A stretch of DNA of 21,238 nt from Candidatus Omnitrophica bacterium UBA1443 (GTDB lineage Bacteria; Omnitrophota; Omnitrophia; Omnitrophales; Aquincolibacteriaceae), in assembly GCA_002329545.1 (NCBI GenBank), contig DCTJ01000010.1:5221-26458 (forward strand), in the 5' to 3' direction. Shown here in pieces: positions 8,852 through 16,116 of this stretch. The notes below the pieces were generated by a model. The model was given only the letters and a program-made list of their open reading frames with translations, did not search any database and was not told the DNA's origin. Both the position numbers and the translations under genes were made by a program. Each line of letters begins with the position of its first letter. The stretch's first letter is position 1.

Positions 8852-10429
8852 TTATATTCGCCCCGCTGTCTTCCCGATCCCGGCCACCTCCGCGTCCGAC
8901 AGGACGCGGCGCCCCCAGAAAAATGGCGCGAGGCAGAATCCGTGTTTTTTCGCGAGCATAAGAATCTCATCCATTTTTTCCCTGGTAATGCGCCCTTTCC
9001 CCCATGAAAAATTCTCGTATCGTCCCTCCAGGGCAAGCACCATCGCCTCCGAAAAACACCCGTACAGAACCCGGGGAGAGGAAAGTCCGATGTCAAATCC
9101 GGGATTAAACTCGGACGGAATCTCACAAATTCCCCCGGCAAAAATCAGGATGTCGTTCCGATCCGTTTCGGCATAGGCAATATTTTTCGGGTACCCGACA
9201 TCGCACACAATGGCGCCCGGCTTGAAGCTGGAAATATCAACAATGGACTGCGGCGCGCTCGCGGCCGCGACGACAATATCGGCGTGGCGAACCGCTTCGT
9301 TATTGTCGTGACTCCCTCTAAACTTCGCGTGGCGGACAGCCTTGATCACCTTCTCCATTTTTTTTAAATTATCCGAACTTCGGCTTGTGATCGTCACCTC
9401 TCTGGTCATAGCCGCCAGCGCGCGAGCGCACGCGCTTCCGATATCACCCGCTCCACCAATCACAGTCACTCGCGCTTTCGAAAGCTCCAACCCCATGAGC
9501 CTGGCCGCTTTGACAACCCCCTCAACCACGAGGGCCGCCGTCAGCGTATTTCCGGTCGTGACAGGAATCCTAACTTGCTTTAAAAAAACGTCTCCATAGC
9601 GTTCACCGGCAATCGACGTAAATCCGCCCAAGGCTACAATCCCAAGTCCTTGCCGCTCCGCCACCTTACAGGAATCGACCACTTTTCGAATGACATTTTC
9701 TATATCCAGCGCGAGCATTTCGGGAATGATATTGCAGGAAATAAAAGCCCCCCGGGTCACGGCTCCAGTCGCCGATCTGAATTCCTTGATATCATAGGAA
9801 ACATAGGCCGGCATGAGATCAAAAACTTTTCCAAGAAATCCCGGTGAAGGCGGATTAAAATTCGGATTCAGGGAGCGTAAATACTGGATGAGGTGCTGGA
9901 AATTATAAGGATGCCCGATCACGCCAAACCCCGAGACGGCATTTGCCCCCCGAGAATCCATTTTTTGATAACGCTTGTCGATGATCGATTCTTCAAAAAA
10001 ACGAAGTAGCGATTCGAAAACCCCCCGGATCTTTTCCGTGATCATTCCGCCGACCATCTGATCCATGATCGGGACACCAATCCGGACGGCCGCCTCCACC
10101 ACAACCTCCGTGGTACCGGAAGGCCCCTCAAGAAAACTCCAGTGCCCCTCCAAACTTTCCAAATCACCCGTCAGGGCCTTAAACCGCACTATAAAATTTT
10201 TATAATCAAAGAGGGCTTCCTCCCGCCAACAAATGGGAATGCCATCCATCTCGACAGCCCAGGAAGTTATGGTTCGCCGGTAATCCCGGTCAATAATTCG
10301 ACATTCTTTAATTGCTGGAACCAGGGCGGGAAAATCTTCAACCCGAGCGATAAGGCGCAGTGCCTGCCATCGCCTTACGGGTAGAACGCGGCTTACCTTG
10401 ATGAAGGAAACATTTTCAGAACCGGACAT
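8852..10429 (-). CDS. fusion: SRPBCC domain + long-chain acyl-ACP reductase (AAR-like)
   Basis: A 525-residue protein. Residues 7-150 are an SRPBCC/polyketide-cyclase-like lipid-binding domain (DFPALVPAIKECRI near the start, GVPIMDQMVGGMI near the end). Residues 167-500 match the cyanobacterial acyl-ACP reductase: FGVIGH, SATGAVTRGAFISCNIIPEMLA, ALGGFTSI (266-273), TTGNTLTA (291-298), the Rossmann motif GGAGDIGSA (325-333), VGYPKN, YGCFSEAM (456-463) and FSWGKGRIT. Cys458 falls where AAR carries the cysteine that forms the acyl-enzyme. AAR reduces acyl-ACP to a fatty aldehyde with NADPH. ATG 10429 is preceded by GGAGG at 5 nt, which decides the start over an upstream GTG at 10471. AAR is known mainly from cyanobacteria; I know of no described SRPBCC fusion. 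It is the first gene of the block ending in the two kinases. Confidence 0.87.
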   Translation of the reverse strand: MSGSENVSFIKVSRVLPVRRWQALRLIARVEDFPALVPAIKECRIIDRDYRRTITSWAVEMDGIPICWREEALFDYKNFIVRFKALTGDLESLEGHWSFLEGPSGTTEVVVEAAVRIGVPIMDQMVGGMITEKIRGVFESLLRFFEESIIDKRYQKMDSRGANAVSGFGVIGHPYNFQHLIQYLRSLNPNFNPPSPGFLGKVFDLMPAYVSYDIKEFRSATGAVTRGAFISCNIIPEMLALDIENVIRKVVDSCKVAERQGLGIVALGGFTSIAGERYGDVFLKQVRIPVTTGNTLTAALVVEGVVKAARLMGLELSKARVTVIGGAGDIGSACARALAAMTREVTITSRSSDNLKKMEKVIKAVRHAKFRGSHDNNEAVRHADIVVAAASAPQSIVDISSFKPGAIVCDVGYPKNIAYAETDRNDILIFAGGICEIPSEFNPGFDIGLSSPRVLYGCFSEAMVLALEGRYENFSWGKGRITREKMDEILMLAKKHGFCLAPFFWGRRVLSDAEVAGIGKTAGRI

Positions 10430-10571
10430 TCGAACCTCCAGTCCGATATTATCGGCCGGATTTGCGTTCACTTCACTTCCGAGAAAGACTTCAAAAATTC
10501 CCTTCTAACACGTCAGAATCCTTGTGAACAGGTACGAACTAGGACCCTCCGACATACGCGGTTGTGCTTAT

Positions 10572-10610
10572 AAAAAAATAGCCCCGAGGCCAACAGGCCA
10601 CGGGGCTATT
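10572..10610 (-). terminator. Rho-independent terminator of the secreted protein gene
   Basis: On the minus strand a 15-bp stem (10577-10591 with 10596-10610, one A/A mismatch) closes an AACA-type 4-nt loop and is followed by a run of seven T (10572-10578, partly in the stem foot). It lies 18 bp past the stop codon of the secreted protein gene. It would separate that gene from the acyl-ACP reductase block downstream. Confidence 0.93.
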
Positions 10611-10628
10611 CTTAAACGAAATTCTGAA

Positions 10629-11234
10629 TTACTGATTGGCCAGAGAAACCTGGTCAATATAGATGGTACCGGTCTTGGGATTCGAGTTAATATCATCGAA
10701 CACCACGACAAATTCGTTCAAAGAGCTCCAATTTTCAATACGGCGGAACTTCTCAAACGGGATGCAGACCTTCTGCCACTGCTCGGTAATATCGCTCACG
10801 ATATACGGTGACGCCTTGCCTGACATATCCTTGAGCTCGAGCTTCACACGCTTCGTGTATCCGATTTTACCGTCACCCTTGATGTAGAAACAAAGGGTGT
10901 TGTAGGGAGTCGCGTCCTCGCCATTCATCTTCATCCAGAACCCGTTATACGCCGGGTTTGGAGAATCCACGTCATAGTCCAGACGGATCGAATAACCCGC
11001 CGGATCACCTTTAGCATCATCCGTGGCAAATGACATCACGGTTCCCTGGGTATCATCGTTCGGGTCCTTATCCCATCCCCCGAAATCACCACCGATATTA
11101 TTCGGCTTGTCACCCGTGTCAAAATCGGCGATCACAAGCTCGTCGGCAGCAAAAGCATTCGGCAGAGAAACACCGAACCCCAGAACCATCAAACAAACTA
11201 GGGGTAAAGCTATTGCGAATTTAAACATCTTCAT
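10629..11234 (-). CDS. secreted carbohydrate-binding-like (CBM11/CIA30-type) protein
   Basis: The start is ATG 11234, with AAAGGAG about 10 nt upstream; this gives a 201-residue product with a clear signal peptide: MKMFKF, a hydrophobic core, then cleavage near NAFA|ADEL (about residue 29). The mature ~170 residues form an all-beta pattern with LVIADFDTGDKPNNIGG at the start, Asp/Gly/Asn-rich loops, LCFYIKGDG, W-Q-K-V-x-I-P and a final strand TGTIYIDQVSL. This layout (ADFD..., 'f.lkgdg', 'W..v.iPf..f', 'iyiDdv.l') is that of the CBM11/CIA30-like galactose-binding beta-sandwich. No catalytic domain is present. It has its own promoter and terminator, so it is a single-gene unit. A role in binding polysaccharide or in the cell envelope is inference. 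Confidence 0.82.
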   Translation of the reverse strand: MKMFKFAIALPLVCLMVLGFGVSLPNAFAADELVIADFDTGDKPNNIGGDFGGWDKDPNDDTQGTVMSFATDDAKGDPAGYSIRLDYDVDSPNPAYNGFWMKMNGEDATPYNTLCFYIKGDGKIGYTKRVKLELKDMSGKASPYIVSDITEQWQKVCIPFEKFRRIENWSSLNEFVVVFDDINSNPKTGTIYIDQVSLANQ

Positions 11235-11285
11235 TTTCTGTTGACTCCTTTCGTGTAATAAACTTAATTGGCGAGGGTCGACGAG

Positions 11286-11314
11286 AGTATACACGCTTAT
11301 AAAAGTATTTACAA
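11286..11314 (-). promoter_or_regulatory. sigma-70-type promoter of the secreted protein gene
   Basis: On the minus strand TTGTAA (11314-11309) and TATACT (11291-11286) are separated by exactly 17 bp; TATACT matches 5 of 6 bases of the -10 consensus. The predicted start site near 11279 leaves an untranslated leader of about 45 nt that includes the AAAGGAG site. This is the best-looking promoter in the window. Confidence 0.7.
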
Positions 11315-11414
11315 GAAAAGTTGAGATAGCATAATAGATCAATTTTATCATTAAAAAAAATTAATATTTTTGCTCTTTTCTTGTCGCCATCACGTGGCTT
11401 CTGTTTTCTTATAC

Positions 11415-11996
11415 TTAAGAAATCGAATCAACAAGCTCCTTCAAGCGCTGGACCTTTCCCCGCACCTCATCGGAGGACGCCGACCGAGAAATCTCGTTTA
11501 ATCCATTTTTCATCTCGGAAAGCTTCTCTTGAGTCAATCGAGAGTGTTTTATCAAAACATTAAGATCGTGAGCCATTTCGTGGAAAAAATCACCCTCTCT
11601 GAGCTTGATATCAGGAACCGATTCTCCTCTGTTTAACCTAAGAAGTGTTTGTCGAATCCGGAACATCGGACCCGCGACCCGGTGAAGAAACGCAATCCCG
11701 TAGCCCCCGATAATCATCAAAGTCGCGATCAATACCAGGGTCACGCGCATAATAACCTGATGGCTGACCTCTGAAAGAATCTGGAAGGGATTGATCTTTC
11801 CGAACTGAAGCCCCCCGCCAAAAGCCGCATCGCGAATGGTCTGGTGGATAATCCAGGCAATGGCCGCCGACGCCACCATAAAAAGCGCGATCAGCATGAA
11901 TGAAAATTCGCGCTGCATCGGACGGTGGATTATGATATTTCGCACTTGTCTTTTATAAGGACGTCCCGTCGCTTTCACATTCGTATTGGTTGCCAT
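11415..11996 (-). CDS. two-TM HAMP-like membrane protein without output domain
   Basis: A 193-residue protein. It has a basic cytoplasmic N-terminus, TM1 (about residues 31-51), a short periplasmic stretch of only about 30 residues, TM2 (about 84-105), then a HAMP-like segment starting HRVAGPMFRIRQTLLRL with GESVPDIKLREGDFFHEMAHDLN, and a helical C-terminal tail likely to form a coiled coil. HAMP domains normally pass a signal to a kinase, cyclase or chemoreceptor module; none follows here. GGGAGGAG before ATG 11996 fixes the start. It may act as a subunit of a partner protein, which is inference. The truncated PAS protein gene lies upstream on the same strand beyond the IS element. Confidence 0.78.
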   Translation of the reverse strand: MATNTNVKATGRPYKRQVRNIIIHRPMQREFSFMLIALFMVASAAIAWIIHQTIRDAAFGGGLQFGKINPFQILSEVSHQVIMRVTLVLIATLMIIGGYGIAFLHRVAGPMFRIRQTLLRLNRGESVPDIKLREGDFFHEMAHDLNVLIKHSRLTQEKLSEMKNGLNEISRSASSDEVRGKVQRLKELVDSIS

Positions 11997-12105
11997 AGTC
12001 TTGCTCCTCCCATGTCCCGCGGGGGACCGTTATCAACACATCGTGATTTTAAATGTTTGTCTTCTGTTTGTTTAGAAAAAAAACCTGTCTTTTCCCGATA
12101 GATAC

Positions 12106-12125
12106 CCACGCCCTTACGGGCGTGG
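12106..12125 (-). repeat. IS right-end hairpin (downstream of tnpA)
   Basis: Perfect 8-bp stem CCACGCCC/GGGCGTGG with a 4-nt loop, GTAA when read on the tnpA strand. It lies 9 nt beyond the tnpA stop codon. IS200/IS605 transposases recognise such subterminal single-strand hairpins. Confidence 0.88.
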
Positions 12126-12133
12126 TACTAAAA

Positions 12134-12562
12134 TCAAAATTCAAGCTCCGCTTGCCCAGCATCTTCCTTGCCTTGCATCTCTACGTATTTCTGTATGACA
12201 CGTTCCTCGATACCTACCGTGGACACGAAGTAGCCCTTTGACCAGATACCCCTGCCGTCCCAATATACTTTCCTCAAAAATTCAAACGTCTCCTTGATCT
12301 CCCGGCTCGTATTTGCTTTGAGCACATCCACCACCTCACTCACGCTATATCTCGGGGGAATAATCATGTGTAGATGTATATGATCTTTGTCGATCCCTAT
12401 CGAGATATATTCCCAGTCTGGATAATATTCCCGAACCTCTTGCAACTTTCGGCGCAAATACGACCCTACCCCGCGGTTCAGTATCTGACGACGGTATCTG
12501 GTCACCCACACAATGTGATATTGGGTCTTGTATACGGCATGGGCCGCTTTCTTTAACTTCAT
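12134..12562 (-). CDS. tnpA: IS200/IS605-family Y1 transposase
   Basis: A 142-residue single-strand DNA transposase of the Y1 HUH type. The N-terminal YHIVWVTRYRR, the metal-binding HUH motif HIHLH (His61/His63), WSKGYFVSTVG (107-117) and the nucleophile Tyr126 in VIQKYVEMQ are all intact, so the enzyme looks active. Length is normal for the family. The ATG at 12562 lies about 45 nt from the upstream hairpin. It would nick and join the two hairpin-marked ends during replication. Confidence 0.96.
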   Translation of the reverse strand: MKLKKAAHAVYKTQYHIVWVTRYRRQILNRGVGSYLRRKLQEVREYYPDWEYISIGIDKDHIHLHMIIPPRYSVSEVVDVLKANTSREIKETFEFLRKVYWDGRGIWSKGYFVSTVGIEERVIQKYVEMQGKEDAGQAELEF

Positions 12563-12607
12563 GGCCTCAGTATATCAAAGATCGGAAAATGCTGGGACGG
12601 CTCTCAT

Positions 12608-12627
12608 CCCCACCCTCACGGGTGGGG
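12608..12627 (-). repeat. IS left-end hairpin (upstream of tnpA)
   Basis: Perfect 8-bp stem CCCCACCC/GGGTGGGG with a 4-nt loop, GTGA when read on the tnpA strand. It resembles the other end hairpin in form (GNRA-like loop, C-rich stem) but not in exact sequence. The stop codon of the truncated PilX-PAS gene lies inside it. Confidence 0.88.
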
Positions 12628-15177
12628 AGTTCCCGCTAAGTTAAACTCTTCCGCCACATCCTTACTAAAAAAATCATAATCTGTTTTTCCGATGATCTCT
12701 TGTTTGGGCCGACCAATGAAGGCGGCAAAGCTGGGATTGCAACCCATATAAACACCGTTTAGATCCTTGAAAAACACAAGATCGGGGATTGAGTCCAGGA
12801 GAGACGTAATCAGAGCCGATTGTCTTTTGATTTCCTCCTGAACTTTTCTCCGTTCGGTAATGTCCTCTTTAACAGCCACAAAATGAGTGATCTTCTCGTT
12901 CTCATTTTTAACGGGCGAGATCAAGGCCGACTCCCAAAAAAATCTTCCGTCTTTTGCTTTGTTATGAAAATCCCCTTGCCACTCCCTACCCGCCAGGATG
13001 GTTTCCCAGAGTTCTTTATAAAATTCCTGGGGTCGCTCCCCGGATTTCAACACACGCGGGTTTTGGCCAATCGCTTCTTTCGCCGAGTAACCAGTCACCT
13101 GCACAAACTTGGTATTAACGTATTCAATATTCCCCTCTTTGTCTGTAATGACAATGGAAGCCGGACTCTGCTCCACCGCTTCGGAAAGTTGTCGTATTTT
13201 TTCATTCGCAACACGTCTTTCGGTAATGTCGAGAAACGTTATGACGGCGCCCGACACTTTTCCGTCGATCCTCTGGGGGAACGACCAGTACTCCACGGGA
13301 AAACTGGTGCCATCGGAACGCCACAAACATTCATTTTCAACATGAACTCCCTCACCTTCGCGCAGCACCTGGCATACTTTACAGGCATCGGGAGGTATTG
13401 GGTTCCCCTCCATATCCGAATGATGGATCATTTGGTGAATATTCTTGCCCAAAAGCTGGTTTGCGCTTTCGTAGCCCAGCATCCTGAGACAGGCCGGATT
13501 GGCAAAAGTACAATTCCCTTCAAGATCAATCCCATAAATCGCTTCAGCCGTCGAGTTAAGTAAAAGCAGGATCATATCGGAACTTTTGCGAGTTTCATCC
13601 TCCGCCAGTTTTCGGTCGGTAACATCACTCGCGCTTCCCTCAATTCCCAGCACAACACCTTCTGAATCCTTTAAGGGCATCACATTTGAAACATGCCATC
13701 GCCAGCTCCCCCCGGCATTTTTAACGCGATACTCAACTCCAACATGAGGTTGTCCCGCTCCCATGGCCTGACGGAAAAACAATTTGCACTTTTCAACATC
13801 TTCCGGGTGAACAAATGCCTGAAAAGGTTGCCCCAAAACCTGATTCTCCGAATGCCCAAGCAATGTCGTCCAGGATGGAGAAACAAAAGTAAAGACACCT
13901 TGCCCATTAAGCGTGTAAATAATGTCATGACTATTTTCAATGAGGAGACGATGTTTTTCTTCGCTCGCGCTTAAATGGGCGGTCAGCTTTCGCGCGATTC
14001 GAATCGCCTCGGCGCGCGTGCGAGATAAGGAAAAAATCAGAAATACAAGCAAAACCGTGACCAGGGTTCCGGCGACCCCAAACGGTACCCGCTGGGGCAA
14101 TTTATCCTTATCCTGTATCACCGTTGATGCGTTAAGCGTCATGTTGCCACCCGCCGCCACCGACCCCGCTACAACGGAGTTTCCACTCACCGTAATATTG
14201 CCATCGGAAAATACCACTCCGCTGATTTGGGCTCCATTTGCAATGTCTACTTTGCCGGGCGAGAAAATCGCCACCTGTTCCATCACAATGCCCGGGCTAT
14301 CCACCGTCACGGCATTTCTTCCGTAAAACATCACATCCGGAGAAACCCGGCTATTAGCACCGATCGAAACTGTGCTGTCGGAAATGACAGAAACACCGCT
14401 ACCGATCGTTCCGTTCACCTCCAGGCTTCCCACGCTGACAATCGTACCCGTCCCCGAGGCGTTCGTAAGCCTTACCTTGCCGTTCACATAAAGGGTTTGA
14501 CCCGTCAAATCAATGGACGTATACGTGACATTTCCCTTGGGGTAGGTTTTCGCAACTGATATCGCATCGTCATACCATTTCTTGGTAAGTGTCGGTATCG
14601 GCACTGGGGGAGTGGGAAGTGGTTCCCGGACATAATTCCCGCTACCGCTTGAGGCAAAAACTGTTCCCGAAACTGAGGAGCTATCCATCGTCCGGACCGT
14701 TCCCCCCACATACACGTCTCCCTGAATTTCCGCATTATTCCTCAAGGTAACATTGCTGTTTTTCACCCCGGCGAATACCGCATACTCGGTAAACTGTGAT
14801 CCCCAACCGGCGGCGCGAATCGTCAATGTCTGGGTAATCGTCCGCGAAATTCCGTCCACCGTTCCCGTGGAGGTTGCGACGCACACTCCCGAATCCGCCG
14901 GAGTAGCAACGCTCACTGTATAACTTCCCTCACCCAGCCTGCCGTTAAGGTCCACGGGGTGGGAACGATAATCCAGATCCAGTTTGAGTTGAGAAGCGAC
15001 CCGCTGAATACCGGCTTCGGCGAGCCAAAACGCCTTGACACTAGCCACCCCGATCGCCAGTGATCTCGACCTCAACGTCGTCAAAAAAACGAACGCCGCC
15101 AAAATAACCGAAATACACAAAAGAAGGATCGCTGATAGTGCGAGCACAAATCCTTTTTGAGCCCGGCCCGTTTTCAT
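12616..15177 (-). CDS. fusion: PilX-like minor pilin + TM + PAS sensor domains, truncated by IS
   Basis: Start ATG 15177 is chosen because it follows AAGGAA by 6-7 nt, 11 bp after the PilW-like stop, and gives a prepilin-like N-terminus. In the 853-residue product, residues 1-60 are PilX-like (basic leader, AQKGFVLALS, one helix, then KAFWLAEAGIQR). Residues 60-365 are a Gly/Val/Asn-rich beta-repeat ectodomain of the kind seen in PilX-type pilins ('GDVYVGGTV', 'GSVAAGGNMTLN'). Residues 366-385 are a second TM, and 386-406 a linker like those after CHASE domains. PAS domains follow at about 407-525, 534-655 and 662-775, and a fourth from 790. The fourth stops after DYDFFSKDVAEEF, and the last residues (NLAGTPHP) are read from the IS end. 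No kinase catalytic domain remains. Two TMs would put the pilin part outside and the PAS domains inside, a logical sensor layout. It could also be a chimera from assembly. Confidence 0.83.
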   Translation of the reverse strand: MKTGRAQKGFVLALSAILLLCISVILAAFVFLTTLRSRSLAIGVASVKAFWLAEAGIQRVASQLKLDLDYRSHPVDLNGRLGEGSYTVSVATPADSGVCVATSTGTVDGISRTITQTLTIRAAGWGSQFTEYAVFAGVKNSNVTLRNNAEIQGDVYVGGTVRTMDSSSVSGTVFASSGSGNYVREPLPTPPVPIPTLTKKWYDDAISVAKTYPKGNVTYTSIDLTGQTLYVNGKVRLTNASGTGTIVSVGSLEVNGTIGSGVSVISDSTVSIGANSRVSPDVMFYGRNAVTVDSPGIVMEQVAIFSPGKVDIANGAQISGVVFSDGNITVSGNSVVAGSVAAGGNMTLNASTVIQDKDKLPQRVPFGVAGTLVTVLLVFLIFSLSRTRAEAIRIARKLTAHLSASEEKHRLLIENSHDIIYTLNGQGVFTFVSPSWTTLLGHSENQVLGQPFQAFVHPEDVEKCKLFFRQAMGAGQPHVGVEYRVKNAGGSWRWHVSNVMPLKDSEGVVLGIEGSASDVTDRKLAEDETRKSSDMILLLLNSTAEAIYGIDLEGNCTFANPACLRMLGYESANQLLGKNIHQMIHHSDMEGNPIPPDACKVCQVLREGEGVHVENECLWRSDGTSFPVEYWSFPQRIDGKVSGAVITFLDITERRVANEKIRQLSEAVEQSPASIVITDKEGNIEYVNTKFVQVTGYSAKEAIGQNPRVLKSGERPQEFYKELWETILAGREWQGDFHNKAKDGRFFWESALISPVKNENEKITHFVAVKEDITERRKVQEEIKRQSALITSLLDSIPDLVFFKDLNGVYMGCNPSFAAFIGRPKQEIIGKTDYDFFSKDVAEEFNLAGTPHP

Positions 15178-15188
15178 AAAGATTCCTT

Positions 15189-15731
15189 TCATAAATTTCG
15201 CGGCCTTATCGTACGAACCAGCCGCAAAGAATCGCGACTCTGTTGAGCCGTGAGATCGATGGTAACAATCGGTGACTGGAACGACAAACTGGACACCGGC
15301 GGGGGAAGAATACCTTTCGCGACAAGCTCCCCGCTTCCATACTGAAAATTCCCGTCCATCCCTCCGGACAAAGTAGCTTTTCTCAATTGGCAAAGATCGC
15401 CATCGACTTTGAGAGGATAAGCATCAGATTTAGAAAAAGGGTAAGAAGCAGATTTAGAGAAAAGATAATAGACAAAGTAGGTCGATCCATCTTGGGTGAA
15501 TCTGAGTTCTTGGTTACCTTGACTGACAACCCGTCTGGCATTGCGAAGGTCCAAAGACATCGTCCGTAAAGCCTTGTTCATGCTGACCGACAAACCGGCT
15601 CTCGTTCCCTGCATCGTCCAACTGTCCGTCACCGCCTGGAACATAAAAAAAAGCATGGCAATGACCGCAGGAATCATAAGCGACACAAGAAGCACTTCAA
15701 CAAGCGTAAAACCCCTGATCCGATTTTTCAT
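15189..15731 (-). CDS. PilW-like minor (pseudo)pilin
   Basis: A 180-residue prepilin-like protein. The class III leader MKNRIRG is cut before Phe8 by prepilin peptidase, and Glu12 is the conserved Glu at +5 (GFTLVEVLLVSLMIP). The rest after the helix is beta-rich with SMDLRNARRVV-like residues typical of PilW/GspJ-type minor pilins. The start ATG 15731 has GGGAGAG/AAGG upstream and lies 25 bp after the PilV-like stop. It would sit at the pilus tip complex or prime assembly. It carries an 8-residue imperfect tandem repeat (see the repeat entry). Confidence 0.85.
   Translation of the reverse strand: MKNRIRGFTLVEVLLVSLMIPAVIAMLFFMFQAVTDSWTMQGTRAGLSVSMNKALRTMSLDLRNARRVVSQGNQELRFTQDGSTYFVYYLFSKSASYPFSKSDAYPLKVDGDLCQLRKATLSGGMDGNFQYGSGELVAKGILPPPVSSLSFQSPIVTIDLTAQQSRDSLRLVRTIRPRNL
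15414..15461 (-). repeat. imperfect tandem repeat in the PilW-like gene
   Basis: Two 24-nt copies in a row encode FSKSASYP and FSKSDAYP (residues 91-106). This looks like a recent in-frame duplication by replication slippage in a surface loop. Confidence 0.7.
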
Positions 15732-15756
15732 CACCTTACTCTCCCAAAATCCCAAG

Positions 15757-16116
15757 CTAGTAATTCGCCGCAAACGTCGTCAAGGTCAAACTCGACGCCG
15801 AACCCTTACCGGTCCAGGACACAGTCACGTCGACGCGGGCCGGATCTTCCGGCTTGGTAGTTGTCACCTGGACGCTATATCCCGTGACCCCGTTATAAAT
15901 CGTCTCGGAATCTTTCGTAAAATTTTGCAAATCCGCGTAACTTGTATTTTTGAGTTGCTCCATGGTGGAATCGGCTATTTCCAAGGCCAAGCTCGCTTCT
16001 TCAACATTCTTCGCTCCCCCAAGCGACATCGTGAAAGCCATCAACAAAGCCGCCATTACCCCCGCCAAAATGGCAAGGGCGATGATGACCTCCGCGAGAC
16101 TGAAACCCCGTTTCAT
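15757..16116 (-). CDS. PilV/GspI-like minor (pseudo)pilin
   Basis: A 119-residue prepilin with leader MKRG, cleavage before Phe5 and Glu at +5 (GFSLAEVIIALAIL). The helix is followed by a short beta-rich globular part. The length and the 'SLAEVIIALAIL' helix fit the PilV/GspI class. Its ATG overlaps the stop of the GspG-like gene by 4 nt (ATGA), a sign of coupled translation, and GGGAGGA lies upstream. It belongs to the minor pilin set of the cluster. Confidence 0.87.
   Translation of the reverse strand: MKRGFSLAEVIIALAILAGVMAALLMAFTMSLGGAKNVEEASLALEIADSTMEQLKNTSYADLQNFTKDSETIYNGVTGYSVQVTTTKPEDPARVDVTVSWTGKGSASSLTLTTFAANY

Larger units (their letters stand above)
12103..12645 (-). mobile_element. 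IS200/IS605-family insertion sequence (tnpA only)
   Basis: About 540 bp holding a single tnpA gene flanked by subterminal hairpins at 12106-12125 and 12608-12627. There is no tnpB, which places it in the IS200-like subgroup. These elements move as single-strand circles and make no target duplication, so the exact ends cannot be read directly. The left end (tnpA-upstream side) is close to the TTTAAC at 12640-12645; the right end is somewhere beyond 12106. The element is inserted in, or at the new end of, the PilX-PAS fusion gene. Confidence 0.88.

Noticed and set aside
11997..12103. Lost C-terminal part of the PAS protein beyond the IS element
   Set aside because: Translation of all three minus frames meets stops early or gives no PAS or kinase-like residues.
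12820..13563. Long plus-strand open frame of 247 codons
   Set aside because: Antisense to the PAS domains of the pilin fusion; low-complexity-like composition and no recognised domain.
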